This document shows, one piece after another, positions 52,913-61,971 of a stretch of DNA of 64,000 bases. The position numbers and the translations under genes were made by a program. Under the pieces are notes generated by a model. That model had not been told where the DNA came from and searched no databases. It worked only from the letters and a program-made list of their open reading frames with translations. Source of the stretch: Anaerolineales bacterium (GTDB taxonomy: Bacteria; Chloroflexota; Anaerolineae; Aggregatilineales; UBA2796); NCBI GenBank assembly GCA_015075625.1, contig JABTTZ010000001.1:496001-560000 (forward strand). The letters are read 5' to 3'. Numbering within the stretch: position 1 is the first letter of the stretch; each line of letters starts with the position of its first letter.

Positions 52913-52952
52913 AAGCCCCGAAGGGGTGGCTGCGTTCAGCCCGGCGCATAGG
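52913..52952 (+). repeat. Bipartite palindromic repeat, partial copy
   Basis: The left half (AAGCCCCGAAGGGGTGGCTG) is intact and followed by TTCAGCCCGGCG, but the TTTAGC loop and closing arm are lost (CATAGG instead). It abuts the end of the fructosamine kinase gene. Confidence 0.65.
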
Positions 52953-52956
52953 CACA

Positions 52957-53844
52957 TCACCCCATCAGCCGTCCACAAAGAGTATCAATCTGTGCGCCGT
53001 AGCGCTCGCCAAAAAGATTCAAATGGACAAGGAGCGGGTACAACTGGTAGACAAGGCGGCGGCGTTCATAGCCCCCTGTAAGCGGAAATGCCTCCCGATA
53101 GGCGGCGAGAAACCCAGGCGGAAACCCACCAAACAGTTCGGTGAAGGCAATTTCTATTTCCCGATCCGCGTAATAGACGGCTGGATCAACAAGCACAGGT
53201 TGGTTGCCGGCTGTGACAAGGAAATTTCCTCCCCACAAATCGCCGTGAATCAGCGCGGGGGTGGTGGCTGCCCCTTGAAGGCTGTCCTCTAACGTATCAA
53301 CCACACCGCGCAAAAGCCGCTGGCGTGCTAGGGGAAGGCGTTTCCGTGTACGGGCAATCTCAATCTGAGGGAGCAAGCGTCTCTCGCGGTAAAAAGTAAT
53401 CCATGACGGGTTTGCTTTGTTAGACTGGGGCAGTTCCCCAATAAAATTGTCGTGATCCAACCCAAAAAGGGCATCTGGCGATTCAATCCGATGGAGTTCC
53501 GCCAACGCCCGCCCAAAGGTGACGGCAAACGTGAGCGGCTCGGCGCGTGGTGATTCCTCTATCCATTCTAAAATGAGGTAGGCAGGGTGATCGGGAGCGG
53601 CTTCTTCCTGATGAATGACCTCTGGGACGCGAATCGCCCCCACCTCGCGCAGAAGGTGAAGTCCTCGTCCCTCTCGTTCAAAAAAGAGGGAGGGGGCGTT
53701 GTACTTCCACTTCACAAAGTAGGTCTCTTTGCCCACCTCCACCCGTGCCGCCTGGTTGATCGACCCGCCGCCAATGTAGTGAATCTTCGTCGGGGCTTTC
53801 CCCAATACTTGGCTGAGCCGTGCTTTAAGTCCGCCAGCAATCAT
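52957..53844 (-). CDS. Fructosamine/ketosamine kinase family protein
   Basis: A 295-residue kinase of the FN3K family, which phosphorylates sugar adducts on protein amino groups (ribulosamines, erythrulosamines, fructosamines) so that they fall off. GGGSINQAARV is the nucleotide loop, FVKWK gives the lysine, HGDLWGGNF near residue 198 is the catalytic loop and DPAVYYADREIE near 217 the metal-binding motif. The gene end touches a degenerate repeat. It overlaps the LMW phosphatase gene by 4 bases; bacterial enzymes of both families have been linked in ribulosamine-phosphate metabolism, so the pair probably acts in protein deglycation. Confidence 0.9.
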   Translation of the reverse strand: MIAGGLKARLSQVLGKAPTKIHYIGGGSINQAARVEVGKETYFVKWKYNAPSLFFEREGRGLHLLREVGAIRVPEVIHQEEAAPDHPAYLILEWIEESPRAEPLTFAVTFGRALAELHRIESPDALFGLDHDNFIGELPQSNKANPSWITFYRERRLLPQIEIARTRKRLPLARQRLLRGVVDTLEDSLQGAATTPALIHGDLWGGNFLVTAGNQPVLVDPAVYYADREIEIAFTELFGGFPPGFLAAYREAFPLTGGYERRRLVYQLYPLLVHLNLFGERYGAQIDTLCGRLMG

Positions 53845-54332
53845 GGCAGGTCACGCTCCGCACGAATTGCCTTCAACAGTTCCTCTGACCCGCTGCGGAT
53901 CATCGTATAGACGGGTTCTAAAAGGTGTGTGACATAATACGGATCGGGGACGTTTTTGTCAGCGTAATTCGGCGTGTAATCAAGCAACAGGGCAACCTGT
54001 GCGGTGCCATTCAGTGCCTGTTTCGCCCGCATAATATGATCAAAATGAGACCTATCCATCGCTATGATGTAATCATAGGTTGTCACATCATCAGAGCGGA
54101 ACGCACGTGAGGTTGTGCTAAAGGAAATGCCGTGATTGCGCAGCGTTGTCACCGTGCCAAGGTAGGTTGCTTCCCCGACATGATAGTCGCTTGTGCCAGC
54201 CGAATCGATCTCAAACTGATCGGTCAATCCTGCTAGATTGACTAAATAGCGAAAAATACCCTCCGCCATTGGCGAGCGGCAAATATTCCCTGTACAGACG
54301 AATAAAACGCGGATTGGCTTGGCTTCATTCAT
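53841..54332 (-). CDS. Low-molecular-weight protein tyrosine phosphatase family protein
   Basis: A 163-residue enzyme with the C(X)5RS signature: Cys13, Arg19 and Ser20 in VCTGNICRS, the IDSAGTSDYHVG segment, and the general-acid Asp in VPDPYY near residue 130. The family includes protein-tyrosine phosphatases and enzymes acting on sugar-amine phosphates. It is the first gene of a two-gene unit with the ketosamine kinase (4-base overlap), which makes a ribulosamine- or erythrulosamine-phosphate phosphatase role more likely than signalling. Confidence 0.9.
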   Translation of the reverse strand: MNEAKPIRVLFVCTGNICRSPMAEGIFRYLVNLAGLTDQFEIDSAGTSDYHVGEATYLGTVTTLRNHGISFSTTSRAFRSDDVTTYDYIIAMDRSHFDHIMRAKQALNGTAQVALLLDYTPNYADKNVPDPYYVTHLLEPVYTMIRSGSEELLKAIRAERDLP

Positions 54333-54525
54333 AACGTCGTGATACCACCTCTGTTTCTAGCAAAAAGTATACCATAGGCAGATTGTGCTAATGCGGCTCT
54401 CATTGTCTGGTGTTACGCCCCGCTCACATGGATAGGGCGTGCATTTCTCCCCTTTCCACGTGTCCAAATGACCACTGTGCTAAGATTGCTTTATAAATGG
54501 CAATAGAATTTATGGAGTTGCACTC

Positions 54526-56448
54526 ATGGTTCGTTGGCAGCAGCAGATAGCTCGACTCACACTGAGCGTTGTCTTTTTCCTCACCCTCTTCCCGCTCACG
54601 GGGATGCCCGCCCGCGCCCAAAGTGGCGCACTGGCAGCCGTTGAATCGGTCACCTGTTGGTTTCCCGCCCCAAGCGGCTTTTTGGAGGGGAAAACCCTTG
54701 ATTGTGGGTATCTCGTTGTCCCCGAAGTGCGGGGGGCAAATAATGGCAAGACGGTGAAGGTCGCCTTTGCGCGGTTTCGCTCTCCCGCTACCACACCGCT
54801 TGCTGATCCCGTCATTCTTCTTCAGGGTGGACCGGGCGGACCCGGCATCGAACCATTAGGGACGGCTTTGGCGGCGACCTTTGCCCAAACCCTTCGCCGC
54901 GATTTTATTGCCATTGATCAGCGCGGCGTAGGCTATTCCTTGCCCAATTTGGGCTGCCAAGAATTCATCGAGATGACCTACGCGACGCTCACCGTTCAAC
55001 TGACCCCCGAAGAAACCTCGGAGCGCAATCAGGAAGCGGCAGCCGCTTGTCGGGATCGCCTGATTGGTGAAGGGGTCAACCTGAGCGCGTTCAACAATGT
55101 TGAAAATGCGAACGATGTCGCTGATCTGATTCCGGCGTTGGGCTACACCACCGCTAACCTCTACGGCGTCTCGTATGGCTCTACCTTAGCTCTGTCTGTG
55201 ATGCGCTATCGCCCCGAAGTGCTGCGGGCGGTGGTCATTGATGCCATTGCCCCCCCGCAGTGGAATCAGTTTGAAGCGCCCATTGCGGCGGTGGTCGATA
55301 CCTTCGAGCGTTTTTTCGCTGCTTGTGCTGCCAATTCTGCCTGCGCCAATGCTTACCCAACGCTCAAAAAGACAACCTATGACCTGATCACCACGCTGAA
55401 CGCTGCGCCAACGACGATCAGCATAAAACACCCCACGACAAACAAAACGTATGATCTTTTGGTCACCGGCAATGTCCTGCTCAGCCAACTCTACAGCGCC
55501 CTTTACGTGACGAGTTTTATCCCCCAACTTCCGGCGATGATTGACACAGCCAGCAAAGGGGACTTCACCGCCCTTGAATCAATTGTCAGCCAGACCTTTT
55601 TCCAGTTTGAAGATGTCGCCTTTGGCATGTTTTATTCGGTGGGCTGTGCTTCTGAAGGCGCGTATGCAGATCGCGCCGCCATTGAAGAATCCCTGCGCAG
55701 TTTACCGCCCGAATTTGCGGGGATCGCCCCTGGTCTCACCGATAGCTCAACGATCTGCGCCTCGTGGGGCGTTGGAAAAGCCGCTGAGATAGAGACGACG
55801 CCTGTCACCAGCACCCTGCCAACACTTATTCTCTCCGGGGAGCTTGATCCGATCACCCCGCCCGCCAACGGTGCGCTGGCGGTGGAGACGCTCCCCAACG
55901 GCAGCCATTTCATTTTCCCCGGCACAGGGCATGGGGCTGCCCTGAGCAGCAGTTGTGCCTTCGGAATCCTGAGCGCATTTGTGCAAGCGCCGCAAACGAA
56001 ACCAGACAGCGCCTGCATTGAGCAGATGGCTATTGAATTTTTCACCGGGGAACTGCTCACCGAATATGTCGCACCGGGAGGCGCGTTCAGGACGGTGCGT
56101 CCGGTTGGGTGGGCGGAATCCTCGCCGGGGGTTTTCGCGAGCGATGGCGGGCAAAGTCTGTTCCTTGTCACCTCTGCCAGTGTGGGGAAGGATTTGCTCA
56201 CGGAAAGCCTTCTGAACAGTTTGGCGGTCAACACAGACTTGACGGAATTAGGTGTTCAAGAGGCGAATGGTCTCACCTGGACACTCACCGAGTTTGGGTC
56301 GTCCTTTGGGTTGACCTTGACCCTCGCCTTAGCCGAACAAAAGGGAACAACCTATGTCCTCATCGTTGGGGTTGCTCCCAACGCCGACAGCGCCAAAGCA
56401 CGGCAGAATTACCTAATCCCTGCGATTCAGGCATTCCAAATCAAGTAG
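54526..56448 (+). CDS. Secreted alpha/beta hydrolase, tripeptidyl aminopeptidase (TAP)-like
   Basis: A 640-residue exported enzyme. The signal peptide ends about residue 32 (PARAQSG). The alpha/beta hydrolase core has an oxyanion segment LQGGPGGPG near 100, nucleophile Ser216 in GVSYGS, acid Asp in SGELDPITPP near 438 and His in GTGHGA near 468, with the typical TAP-like C-terminal disulphide region. The last 120 residues form an additional domain beyond the core that I do not recognise. It most likely cleaves N-terminal residues or esters outside the cell. GGAG precedes the ATG. A strong hairpin follows. Confidence 0.87.
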   Translation: MVRWQQQIARLTLSVVFFLTLFPLTGMPARAQSGALAAVESVTCWFPAPSGFLEGKTLDCGYLVVPEVRGANNGKTVKVAFARFRSPATTPLADPVILLQGGPGGPGIEPLGTALAATFAQTLRRDFIAIDQRGVGYSLPNLGCQEFIEMTYATLTVQLTPEETSERNQEAAAACRDRLIGEGVNLSAFNNVENANDVADLIPALGYTTANLYGVSYGSTLALSVMRYRPEVLRAVVIDAIAPPQWNQFEAPIAAVVDTFERFFAACAANSACANAYPTLKKTTYDLITTLNAAPTTISIKHPTTNKTYDLLVTGNVLLSQLYSALYVTSFIPQLPAMIDTASKGDFTALESIVSQTFFQFEDVAFGMFYSVGCASEGAYADRAAIEESLRSLPPEFAGIAPGLTDSSTICASWGVGKAAEIETTPVTSTLPTLILSGELDPITPPANGALAVETLPNGSHFIFPGTGHGAALSSSCAFGILSAFVQAPQTKPDSACIEQMAIEFFTGELLTEYVAPGGAFRTVRPVGWAESSPGVFASDGGQSLFLVTSASVGKDLLTESLLNSLAVNTDLTELGVQEANGLTWTLTEFGSSFGLTLTLALAEQKGTTYVLIVGVAPNADSAKARQNYLIPAIQAFQIK

Positions 56449-56459
56449 CAGCCAACCAA

Positions 56460-56499
56460 CGAACCCTCACCCCGCGCTTTAGCGCCGCGTGAGGGTTCG
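56460..56499 (+). terminator. Long hairpin after the hydrolase gene
   Basis: CGAACCCTCA (56460-56469) and TGAGGGTTCG (56490-56499) pair perfectly, and GCGCTTTAGCGC inside adds a second stem. It sits 11 bases after the stop. The inner CGCTTTAGCG resembles the right half of the bipartite repeat. There is no T-run. Confidence 0.55.
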
Positions 56500-56562
56500 C
56501 TGCTCCGCCGTTGACACACCCCTTCAAGACGGCTATCCTACAAACAACGACCTCTTAGGGGT

Positions 56563-57891
56563 ATGGCAAGGGCAATGCGCGATTACGGCTATCTGCGGCG
56601 GGAGCAATCCTCCCTAACACAAGGCTATCTCTTTGGGCGGCGAAAAGGGCGGGGCATTTCCCCGCTCTTTTTGCTTGCCTGGGGAATGGCGATGGCAGGC
56701 GTCCTCTACGTCATTGCCAATATGCAAACAATCCAACCGCAGGTACTGGCAATGGTTGCCGAACACCCCACGATAACCCCTGGCGGAATCAGTTATGCCC
56801 AACGGGGTGATCAGGCATTTTGGGCGGGCGATCTCGATGCCGCTGTTGAAAATTACCGTCGTGCTGCCAACAGCATTCCCAATAACATCTCTATCATCTA
56901 CGAACTTGCCCGCATCCTCATTTACCGCAGCTACGGCGACGTGCGTAACTTTCAAGATATAGATGAAGCCCTTACCTGGGCGGGAAAAGCGATTCAGGTT
57001 GCCCCTGAAAACCCCCGCGCCTATGCCATTTACTGTTTTGCCCTCGTTCGGGCGGGGAAATCTTCTGATGCCTCGCGGGAGTGCCTTCGCGCCCTCGATT
57101 TTGACCCGAACGCTGCCGATGCCCACGCTTACCTTTCGATGGCGTCCTTCGACCTCAGGCGCACGGCAACCGCGCTTGACGAAGCAGAAAAAGCGGTTCG
57201 CCTTGATCCGAAAAATATTGACGCAAACATTGCTTATGCCCGAACGCTTTCCTTTCAGGGGCGGGTAAGCATGGCGCTCACCCATTACGAAGCAGCCGCA
57301 TCGGTCAATATGAATCTCGAATTTCCTTACTTTGAGATGGCATTCTTCGCCTATAACCTTGCCAACCGAAATAACGGCGACGAAGCCCGCTACCGAATTG
57401 CCATTAACGCCTACGAGACCGTTCTAAAACGCAACCCCAAGAGCGTGAAAGCCTATACCCGTCTGTGCCAGACCTATTTGGCAAAGGGTGAGCCGAAACT
57501 CGCCCGTCAATACTGCATGGAAGCGACAGAAGTTGACCCCGGCTATACCGCTGCCTGGCGCTGGTTGGGAGAGGTTTACCATAAGAGTCGCAATTACGAA
57601 GATGCCGTCGATGCCTTTGCCGAGTGCCAGCGCCAAGAGATCGCCCTCGGTTTGCCCACTGATGCCCGCGACCCCACCTGTTGGTGGTTACAGGGCGTCG
57701 GCTACTTCATTTTAGGGCAGTGTGATCGCGCTATTCCCCTTTTGGAGGAGGTTTTGCGGTGGACAACTGATGATATTGCCATTCGGGAGACCAACCGCAC
57801 GCTCTTGAAATGCGCCACTGCCTATCAAGGGACGTACAAAACGCCCACCCCTGTCCCCACCGCCACCCCGCGCCCAACACCGATTTTGTAG
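56563..57891 (+). CDS. Membrane-anchored TPR protein, paralogue 1 of 3
   Basis: A 442-residue protein. A short basic cytoplasmic N-terminus (YLRREQSSLTQGYLFGRRKGRG), one membrane span (about residues 37-55) and then TPR units to about residue 420, ending in a Thr/Pro-rich tail (TPTPVPTATPRPTP). TPR segments such as AFWAGDLDAAVENYRRAA and AWRWLGEVYHKSRNYEDAVDAF recur almost word for word in the next gene. It is a probable extracytoplasmic scaffold; the partner is unknown. The start could be the ATG at 56575 instead. It opens a three-gene tandem array. Confidence 0.8.
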   Translation: MARAMRDYGYLRREQSSLTQGYLFGRRKGRGISPLFLLAWGMAMAGVLYVIANMQTIQPQVLAMVAEHPTITPGGISYAQRGDQAFWAGDLDAAVENYRRAANSIPNNISIIYELARILIYRSYGDVRNFQDIDEALTWAGKAIQVAPENPRAYAIYCFALVRAGKSSDASRECLRALDFDPNAADAHAYLSMASFDLRRTATALDEAEKAVRLDPKNIDANIAYARTLSFQGRVSMALTHYEAAASVNMNLEFPYFEMAFFAYNLANRNNGDEARYRIAINAYETVLKRNPKSVKAYTRLCQTYLAKGEPKLARQYCMEATEVDPGYTAAWRWLGEVYHKSRNYEDAVDAFAECQRQEIALGLPTDARDPTCWWLQGVGYFILGQCDRAIPLLEEVLRWTTDDIAIRETNRTLLKCATAYQGTYKTPTPVPTATPRPTPIL

Positions 57892-58063
57892 GGGGACACC
57901 TACAGCATTTTTCAACGAGATTGACCCTCAGTGGTTGACAGCCCCGCTTATCACGATATACTTGGTGATGGGCAGGCGGTGGCGATCAAGGGAAACGAAC
58001 GACGCCCGTCCTTCTTGTAAGAAGGCTGGTTGCAATCCAACCAGTGAGGGTACTGCAAGCAAT

Positions 58064-59395
58064 ATGTATGTTCGTCGGGATCGCTCTGCGCTGACAAGCG
58101 GTGACCTCTTTCGTGGCACCATCCGCCGCCGCCGGATGCTCTGGGTCTACCCACTGGTCGTTTTTGCTTTAGGGGTGCTAGGGCTGGTGATCTGGCAGAT
58201 CGACTTATTGCGCCCTATTGCCCTCTATGCTGTTGGAATTCGCCCTACCCCAACCCTTTCCCTGCTAGAGAACGCCCGTCGCGGCGATCTTGCCTTTTGG
58301 CGTGGCGATTTGGATACCGCCATTGCTGCCTATCGCGCTGCGCTCAGCCTTGCCCCCAACGAGATTGGCATTGGGTATGAAGTCATTCGGATGCTCGTTT
58401 ACCGCAGCTATGCGGGCGGCGATCAGGGGGCGGCGGATAGACAAGAGGCGGTGACCATAGCGAACCGCCTTTTGGAGGTTTATCCTAACAATGCCCGTAT
58501 ATTGGCAATCACCTGTTTAGCATATGCCCGTGCCAGCGAACCCGAACGCGCCTCGCAATATTGCAACCGCGCCCTCAGCTTTGATACGGAGAACCCCGAC
58601 GCCCTTGCTTTTCTCTCCCAAGTCTATTACGACTTAGGACGGTACGACGAGGCGGTCACCATTGGGCGCAAAGCGCTTGAACTGAACCCCACCAGCATAG
58701 AGGCGAACACCGCTTACGGCTTGATCCAACTCACCTCCCGAACGCCAGAGGCAGGCATCCCCTACTTTGTGAAGGCAGCCGAATATAACAAGCAGCTTGA
58801 ATACCCCTATTTCAACCTTGCCCTCAACGCTTTTGGGGTAGGCTTGCGGCGCGGCGATCCCGACCTACTTCGCCTTGCCGTTGGCGCCTATGACACCATC
58901 CTTGCCACCAACAAGCGCAATGTCCGCGCCTATATTGGCTTGTGTCAGGTCTATTTTGCCATTGGTGAACGCAACCTTGCCCGCGATAACTGTGTCACGG
59001 CGACGGAACTTGCGCCCGATAATTCCCGTGCGTGGCGCTGGTTGGGTGAGATCAGCTACCTCACTATGGAGTATGAGACAGCGGCGCAGGCGTTTGAGCG
59101 TTGTTTCGCCCTAGAGTCGGGGTTCGCGGTTGAAGCCCGCCAGCCAGAGTGTTGGGTGTTTCGCGGCTTGTCCTACGTTCAAATGGGCGATTGCCGCAAG
59201 GCAAATCTGATCTTCACCGAAGCGCTCAGTTGGATTCGCGGGACAACTTCCATCGAACGAATTAATAAAGGCTTGCGCATCTGCACCGGACGTCCGCTAA
59301 ACGTCACCTTGGCTCCAACCGCAACGCCGGAACCCCTTCCCCCCGAACCTGATCTCAGCCCGCGCAGCACCATCGTCTTAGGGACGGGAGGCTAA
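58064..59395 (+). CDS. Membrane-anchored TPR protein, paralogue 2 of 3
   Basis: A 443-residue protein with the same plan as paralogue 1: basic start YVRRDRSALTSGDLFRGTIRRRR, one span (about 25-45), TPRs, and a Pro-rich end. GDLAFWRGDLDTAIAAYRAAL and SRAWRWLGEISYLTMEYETAAQAFERC align directly with paralogue 1. I start at the ATG at 58064, which matches the paralogue's N-terminus. The frame is open from 57935, but the upstream part has no counterpart. It ends 4 bases before paralogue 3. Confidence 0.8.
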   Translation: MYVRRDRSALTSGDLFRGTIRRRRMLWVYPLVVFALGVLGLVIWQIDLLRPIALYAVGIRPTPTLSLLENARRGDLAFWRGDLDTAIAAYRAALSLAPNEIGIGYEVIRMLVYRSYAGGDQGAADRQEAVTIANRLLEVYPNNARILAITCLAYARASEPERASQYCNRALSFDTENPDALAFLSQVYYDLGRYDEAVTIGRKALELNPTSIEANTAYGLIQLTSRTPEAGIPYFVKAAEYNKQLEYPYFNLALNAFGVGLRRGDPDLLRLAVGAYDTILATNKRNVRAYIGLCQVYFAIGERNLARDNCVTATELAPDNSRAWRWLGEISYLTMEYETAAQAFERCFALESGFAVEARQPECWVFRGLSYVQMGDCRKANLIFTEALSWIRGTTSIERINKGLRICTGRPLNVTLAPTATPEPLPPEPDLSPRSTIVLGTGG

Positions 59396-59399
59396 GCGT

Positions 59400-60686
59400 A
59401 TGTACCTAAACACGCCCAAACGCTACCGTAAAACCCGCCGCCGTTTGTTCAACTTCCGCTGGCTGTGGCTCTATATTTTATTTCCGGTGATCATCATTCC
59501 AGCGATGCTTTTGTGGCAGTTTCGTGGGCAGATCAGCGGCGATGTGGGGCGTTGGGTAGAACGAAATATCAAATTCAACGTGAATCCCCCCACCCCAACG
59601 GCGACGATCCCCGCTGTTGACCTCCAAACACGCCTGGTCAGTTATATCCAATCGGGGAACATGAAAAATGCTATCTCCACACTGACCAGTCTCGCCAGCG
59701 CCCGCCCCAATGATCTTGATGCCTATACCCGTCTGACGAAAATGATCCTTTTTCGAGACGACAGCCCCAAAGCCCGTGAGGAGGCACTCCGCGCCGCAGA
59801 GGGCGCTCTGAACGCCAATCCCGAAGCGGCTGATGGGTGGATCATGGTGGCGATGGCGCTGAATGCCCTAGATCGCCCAAGTGAGGCGCTCCCCTACCTG
59901 CTCCGCGCCCGCGATTTTGACACCCGCGATCCCTGGCTGCTGGCGGTCTTAGCAGATACCTATGACGCCATAGGGCGCGGCAGTCGCGCTTTAGGGTTGG
60001 TTGAAGAATCGTTGGAAGCGGCAAAGGCTACAGCCGCCAGCCAGAATGGGAACAATGTCGTTGTTATCGCCTACGCCAATGTGGTGAAGGGGAAAATCCT
60101 CTTGGCGTCCAGCGGCGAGCAAGCGATCCGCGCCTTTGAGGAGGGGTGGCGGGTTGCCCAGCAAGATAGCCAAATGCCCATTGGCTACATTGCCCAATGG
60201 CTGTGGAGTTACTACTTCAACGTCAACGACTTTCAAAAGATCACCGATTCCCTTGATCTTGCCACCGCCCGCGACAAAGACGATCCGATCAATGCCTACC
60301 TTTTGGGGCGCACCTACATCAAAGCGGGCGATCCCAATCGGGCGATCATCAGCCTAGAGCGCTGCCGTGATCTTGACCCCGATCAGGTCAAGTGTTTGCG
60401 CTGGCTAGGGACGATGATGTTTCGTCAGGAAAACTATCAACGGGCGGCAGAACTAGGCTTGCGGGCAATTGAATTAGGGACAACCGATGTGGGGGCATAC
60501 CTCGTCGCTGGCTCAGCGCTTGCCTACAATGGGCGCTGCGGCGAGGCGGTTAGTGTATTGCAAGCGGGGTTAAATCTCGCCCAAACGCAGGGGTCATCTG
60601 CAGATTGGGTGGCGCAATTCCGTGATGCCCTTCGATCATGTGGGGCGGGGAACAATGTGTTTGCTACCCCCACGCCCGGACAGTAA
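59400..60686 (+). CDS. Membrane-anchored TPR protein, paralogue 3 of 3
   Basis: A 428-residue protein: basic start (YRKTRRRLFNFRWL), one span (about 20-38), TPR units (for example LLGRTYIKAGDPNRAIISLERCRDLDP) and a TPTPGQ end. It is more divergent than paralogues 1 and 2, with a Pro/Thr linker (NPPTPTATIPAVD) just after the membrane segment. It overlaps no gene but starts 4 bases after paralogue 2, so the two share a transcript. It converges with the GNAT gene 22 bases on. Confidence 0.8.
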   Translation: MYLNTPKRYRKTRRRLFNFRWLWLYILFPVIIIPAMLLWQFRGQISGDVGRWVERNIKFNVNPPTPTATIPAVDLQTRLVSYIQSGNMKNAISTLTSLASARPNDLDAYTRLTKMILFRDDSPKAREEALRAAEGALNANPEAADGWIMVAMALNALDRPSEALPYLLRARDFDTRDPWLLAVLADTYDAIGRGSRALGLVEESLEAAKATAASQNGNNVVVIAYANVVKGKILLASSGEQAIRAFEEGWRVAQQDSQMPIGYIAQWLWSYYFNVNDFQKITDSLDLATARDKDDPINAYLLGRTYIKAGDPNRAIISLERCRDLDPDQVKCLRWLGTMMFRQENYQRAAELGLRAIELGTTDVGAYLVAGSALAYNGRCGEAVSVLQAGLNLAQTQGSSADWVAQFRDALRSCGAGNNVFATPTPGQ

Positions 60687-60708
60687 GGAACAGACGTAAT
60701 CGCAAACC

Positions 60709-61671
60709 CTAAACAGCCCCCGACACGGCGAGGTACTCACGCCATGCCTTGTAGCCGAGTTTCCCATAGAAATCGACTAAATCTGTCCACCCAATGAGGA
60801 CGTTTCGTGCGCCGCGTGAGCGCAAGATGGCTGATCCCCGCGCCACTAGCGCCAACCCAATCCCCCGCCCTCGCCCTGTTTTCGTCACGCCCACCGCATT
60901 CATCCCGCCCATCCCCGCCCCCAACACAGAGCGCCAGATTGTCTCGCCCCGCGTGGGGTGCGCATCCGGTGAACACATCAGCAGCGTGCCAACTACCGTC
61001 CCATCCCCCTCACGGGCAATCAACACATCGCGGTAATCCCCAACGCGGATTGGGTAGGCAAATTCATCATACCAGCCGGGAAATTCCGCCGCCTGCATCG
61101 TCAGGGCGTCCGCCGCCTCAGCGGGTGATGCGGCGGGGAGGATGCTCACCTTGTCCGCCGCCAACCGTGCGCTGATCGTCTTGGGCGTCACGTACTCGCT
61201 CACATCGCGTACCAGATCGTAAACGTGTTTTTCGCCTGTCCAACCCTGAGTCCGAAAAAAATCGAGGGCGGCGGGTAAGTTCGTCGGGATTCCCGGAAAC
61301 AAACGCGGAACGCGCCCCCCAAGAACCACCCGCCGAATCCCAATCCCGCGCAGATAATCAATGGCAGTCGAGAGCAAATCCCGTCCGATCCCTCGCCGCT
61401 GCTGATCGCGCCGGACGTAGAGCGCGGCAATGCTCCCCGAAGGGTGCGGCGTTCGCTCTGATTCCCGCTGCGTTTGGGTGATCACCGCCCCCACGATCTG
61501 GCCATCGACGCGGGCGACAAAATGATCACGAGCAATACATGACCCATCGGCGCTGAGCATGATGTTTAGCAGATCGGGGGAGGTGTGCCACGCCTCGCCA
61601 AAGGCATCGTTCCAACAAAGGGCAAGGGCGGGCAAATCCGCTGGATGATAGAGATCAATAGTGTGCGTCAT
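60709..61671 (-). CDS. Tandem-GNAT acetyltransferase
   Basis: A protein of about 320 residues with two GNAT folds. The first carries a clear acetyl-CoA loop (ALYVRRDQQRRGIGRDLL near residue 95); the second has GVTKTGRGRGIGLALV near 262. A two-domain layout is seen in mycothiol synthase-like and other GNAT families; the substrate is unknown. I start at ATG 61671 (MTHTIDLYH); an ATG six codons upstream is also in frame. The chosen start overlaps the end of the antiporter fragment by 4 bases. Confidence 0.82.
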   Translation of the reverse strand: MTHTIDLYHPADLPALALCWNDAFGEAWHTSPDLLNIMLSADGSCIARDHFVARVDGQIVGAVITQTQRESERTPHPSGSIAALYVRRDQQRRGIGRDLLSTAIDYLRGIGIRRVVLGGRVPRLFPGIPTNLPAALDFFRTQGWTGEKHVYDLVRDVSEYVTPKTISARLAADKVSILPAASPAEAADALTMQAAEFPGWYDEFAYPIRVGDYRDVLIAREGDGTVVGTLLMCSPDAHPTRGETIWRSVLGAGMGGMNAVGVTKTGRGRGIGLALVARGSAILRSRGARNVLIGWTDLVDFYGKLGYKAWREYLAVSGAV

Positions 61672-61931
61672 AAAGGCAACTCCCAACAAGGATAGTGAGT
61701 ATCCAGCCCGCCAGAGAACAAGACGAAGGCAAGGGAGAGCGACCCTACCAATTGGGCAAGACCGAGGTCATCGAAATAAATGCCCCCCACACCATTCGAT
61801 CCCAAAAGCATCCCGATGAACAGCACCAAGAGCAGCACAGGAGTCCCTAACCGTGTGGACACCTTACTAAGCAAAACGCTCACCAGCAAGGCAATGGTGA
61901 TGATGACTATGGCTACTTCATTGGTCGGCAT
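61668..61931 (-). pseudogene. N-terminal fragment of a CPA1-type cation/proton antiporter
   Basis: The 87 residues match the start of CvrA/NhaP2-like potassium or sodium/proton antiporters: STRLGTPVLLLVLFIGMLLG and LAFVLFSGGLDT are the first membrane segments of that family. The intact protein has about 400-600 residues, but here the frame ends right after FSGGLDT with an unrelated tail (HYPCWELPL) at the GNAT gene. It is a deletion remnant whose 3' part is missing from this locus. Confidence 0.75.
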
Positions 61932-61971
61932 GGGCGTCTCATCTCGTAATCTATCTCCCTCTTTCTAGGGG

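Noticed and set aside
52763-52951. Small open frame upstream of the imelysin-like gene
   Set aside because: It has no ribosome binding site and ends in the partial bipartite repeat, which supplies most of its C-terminal codons.
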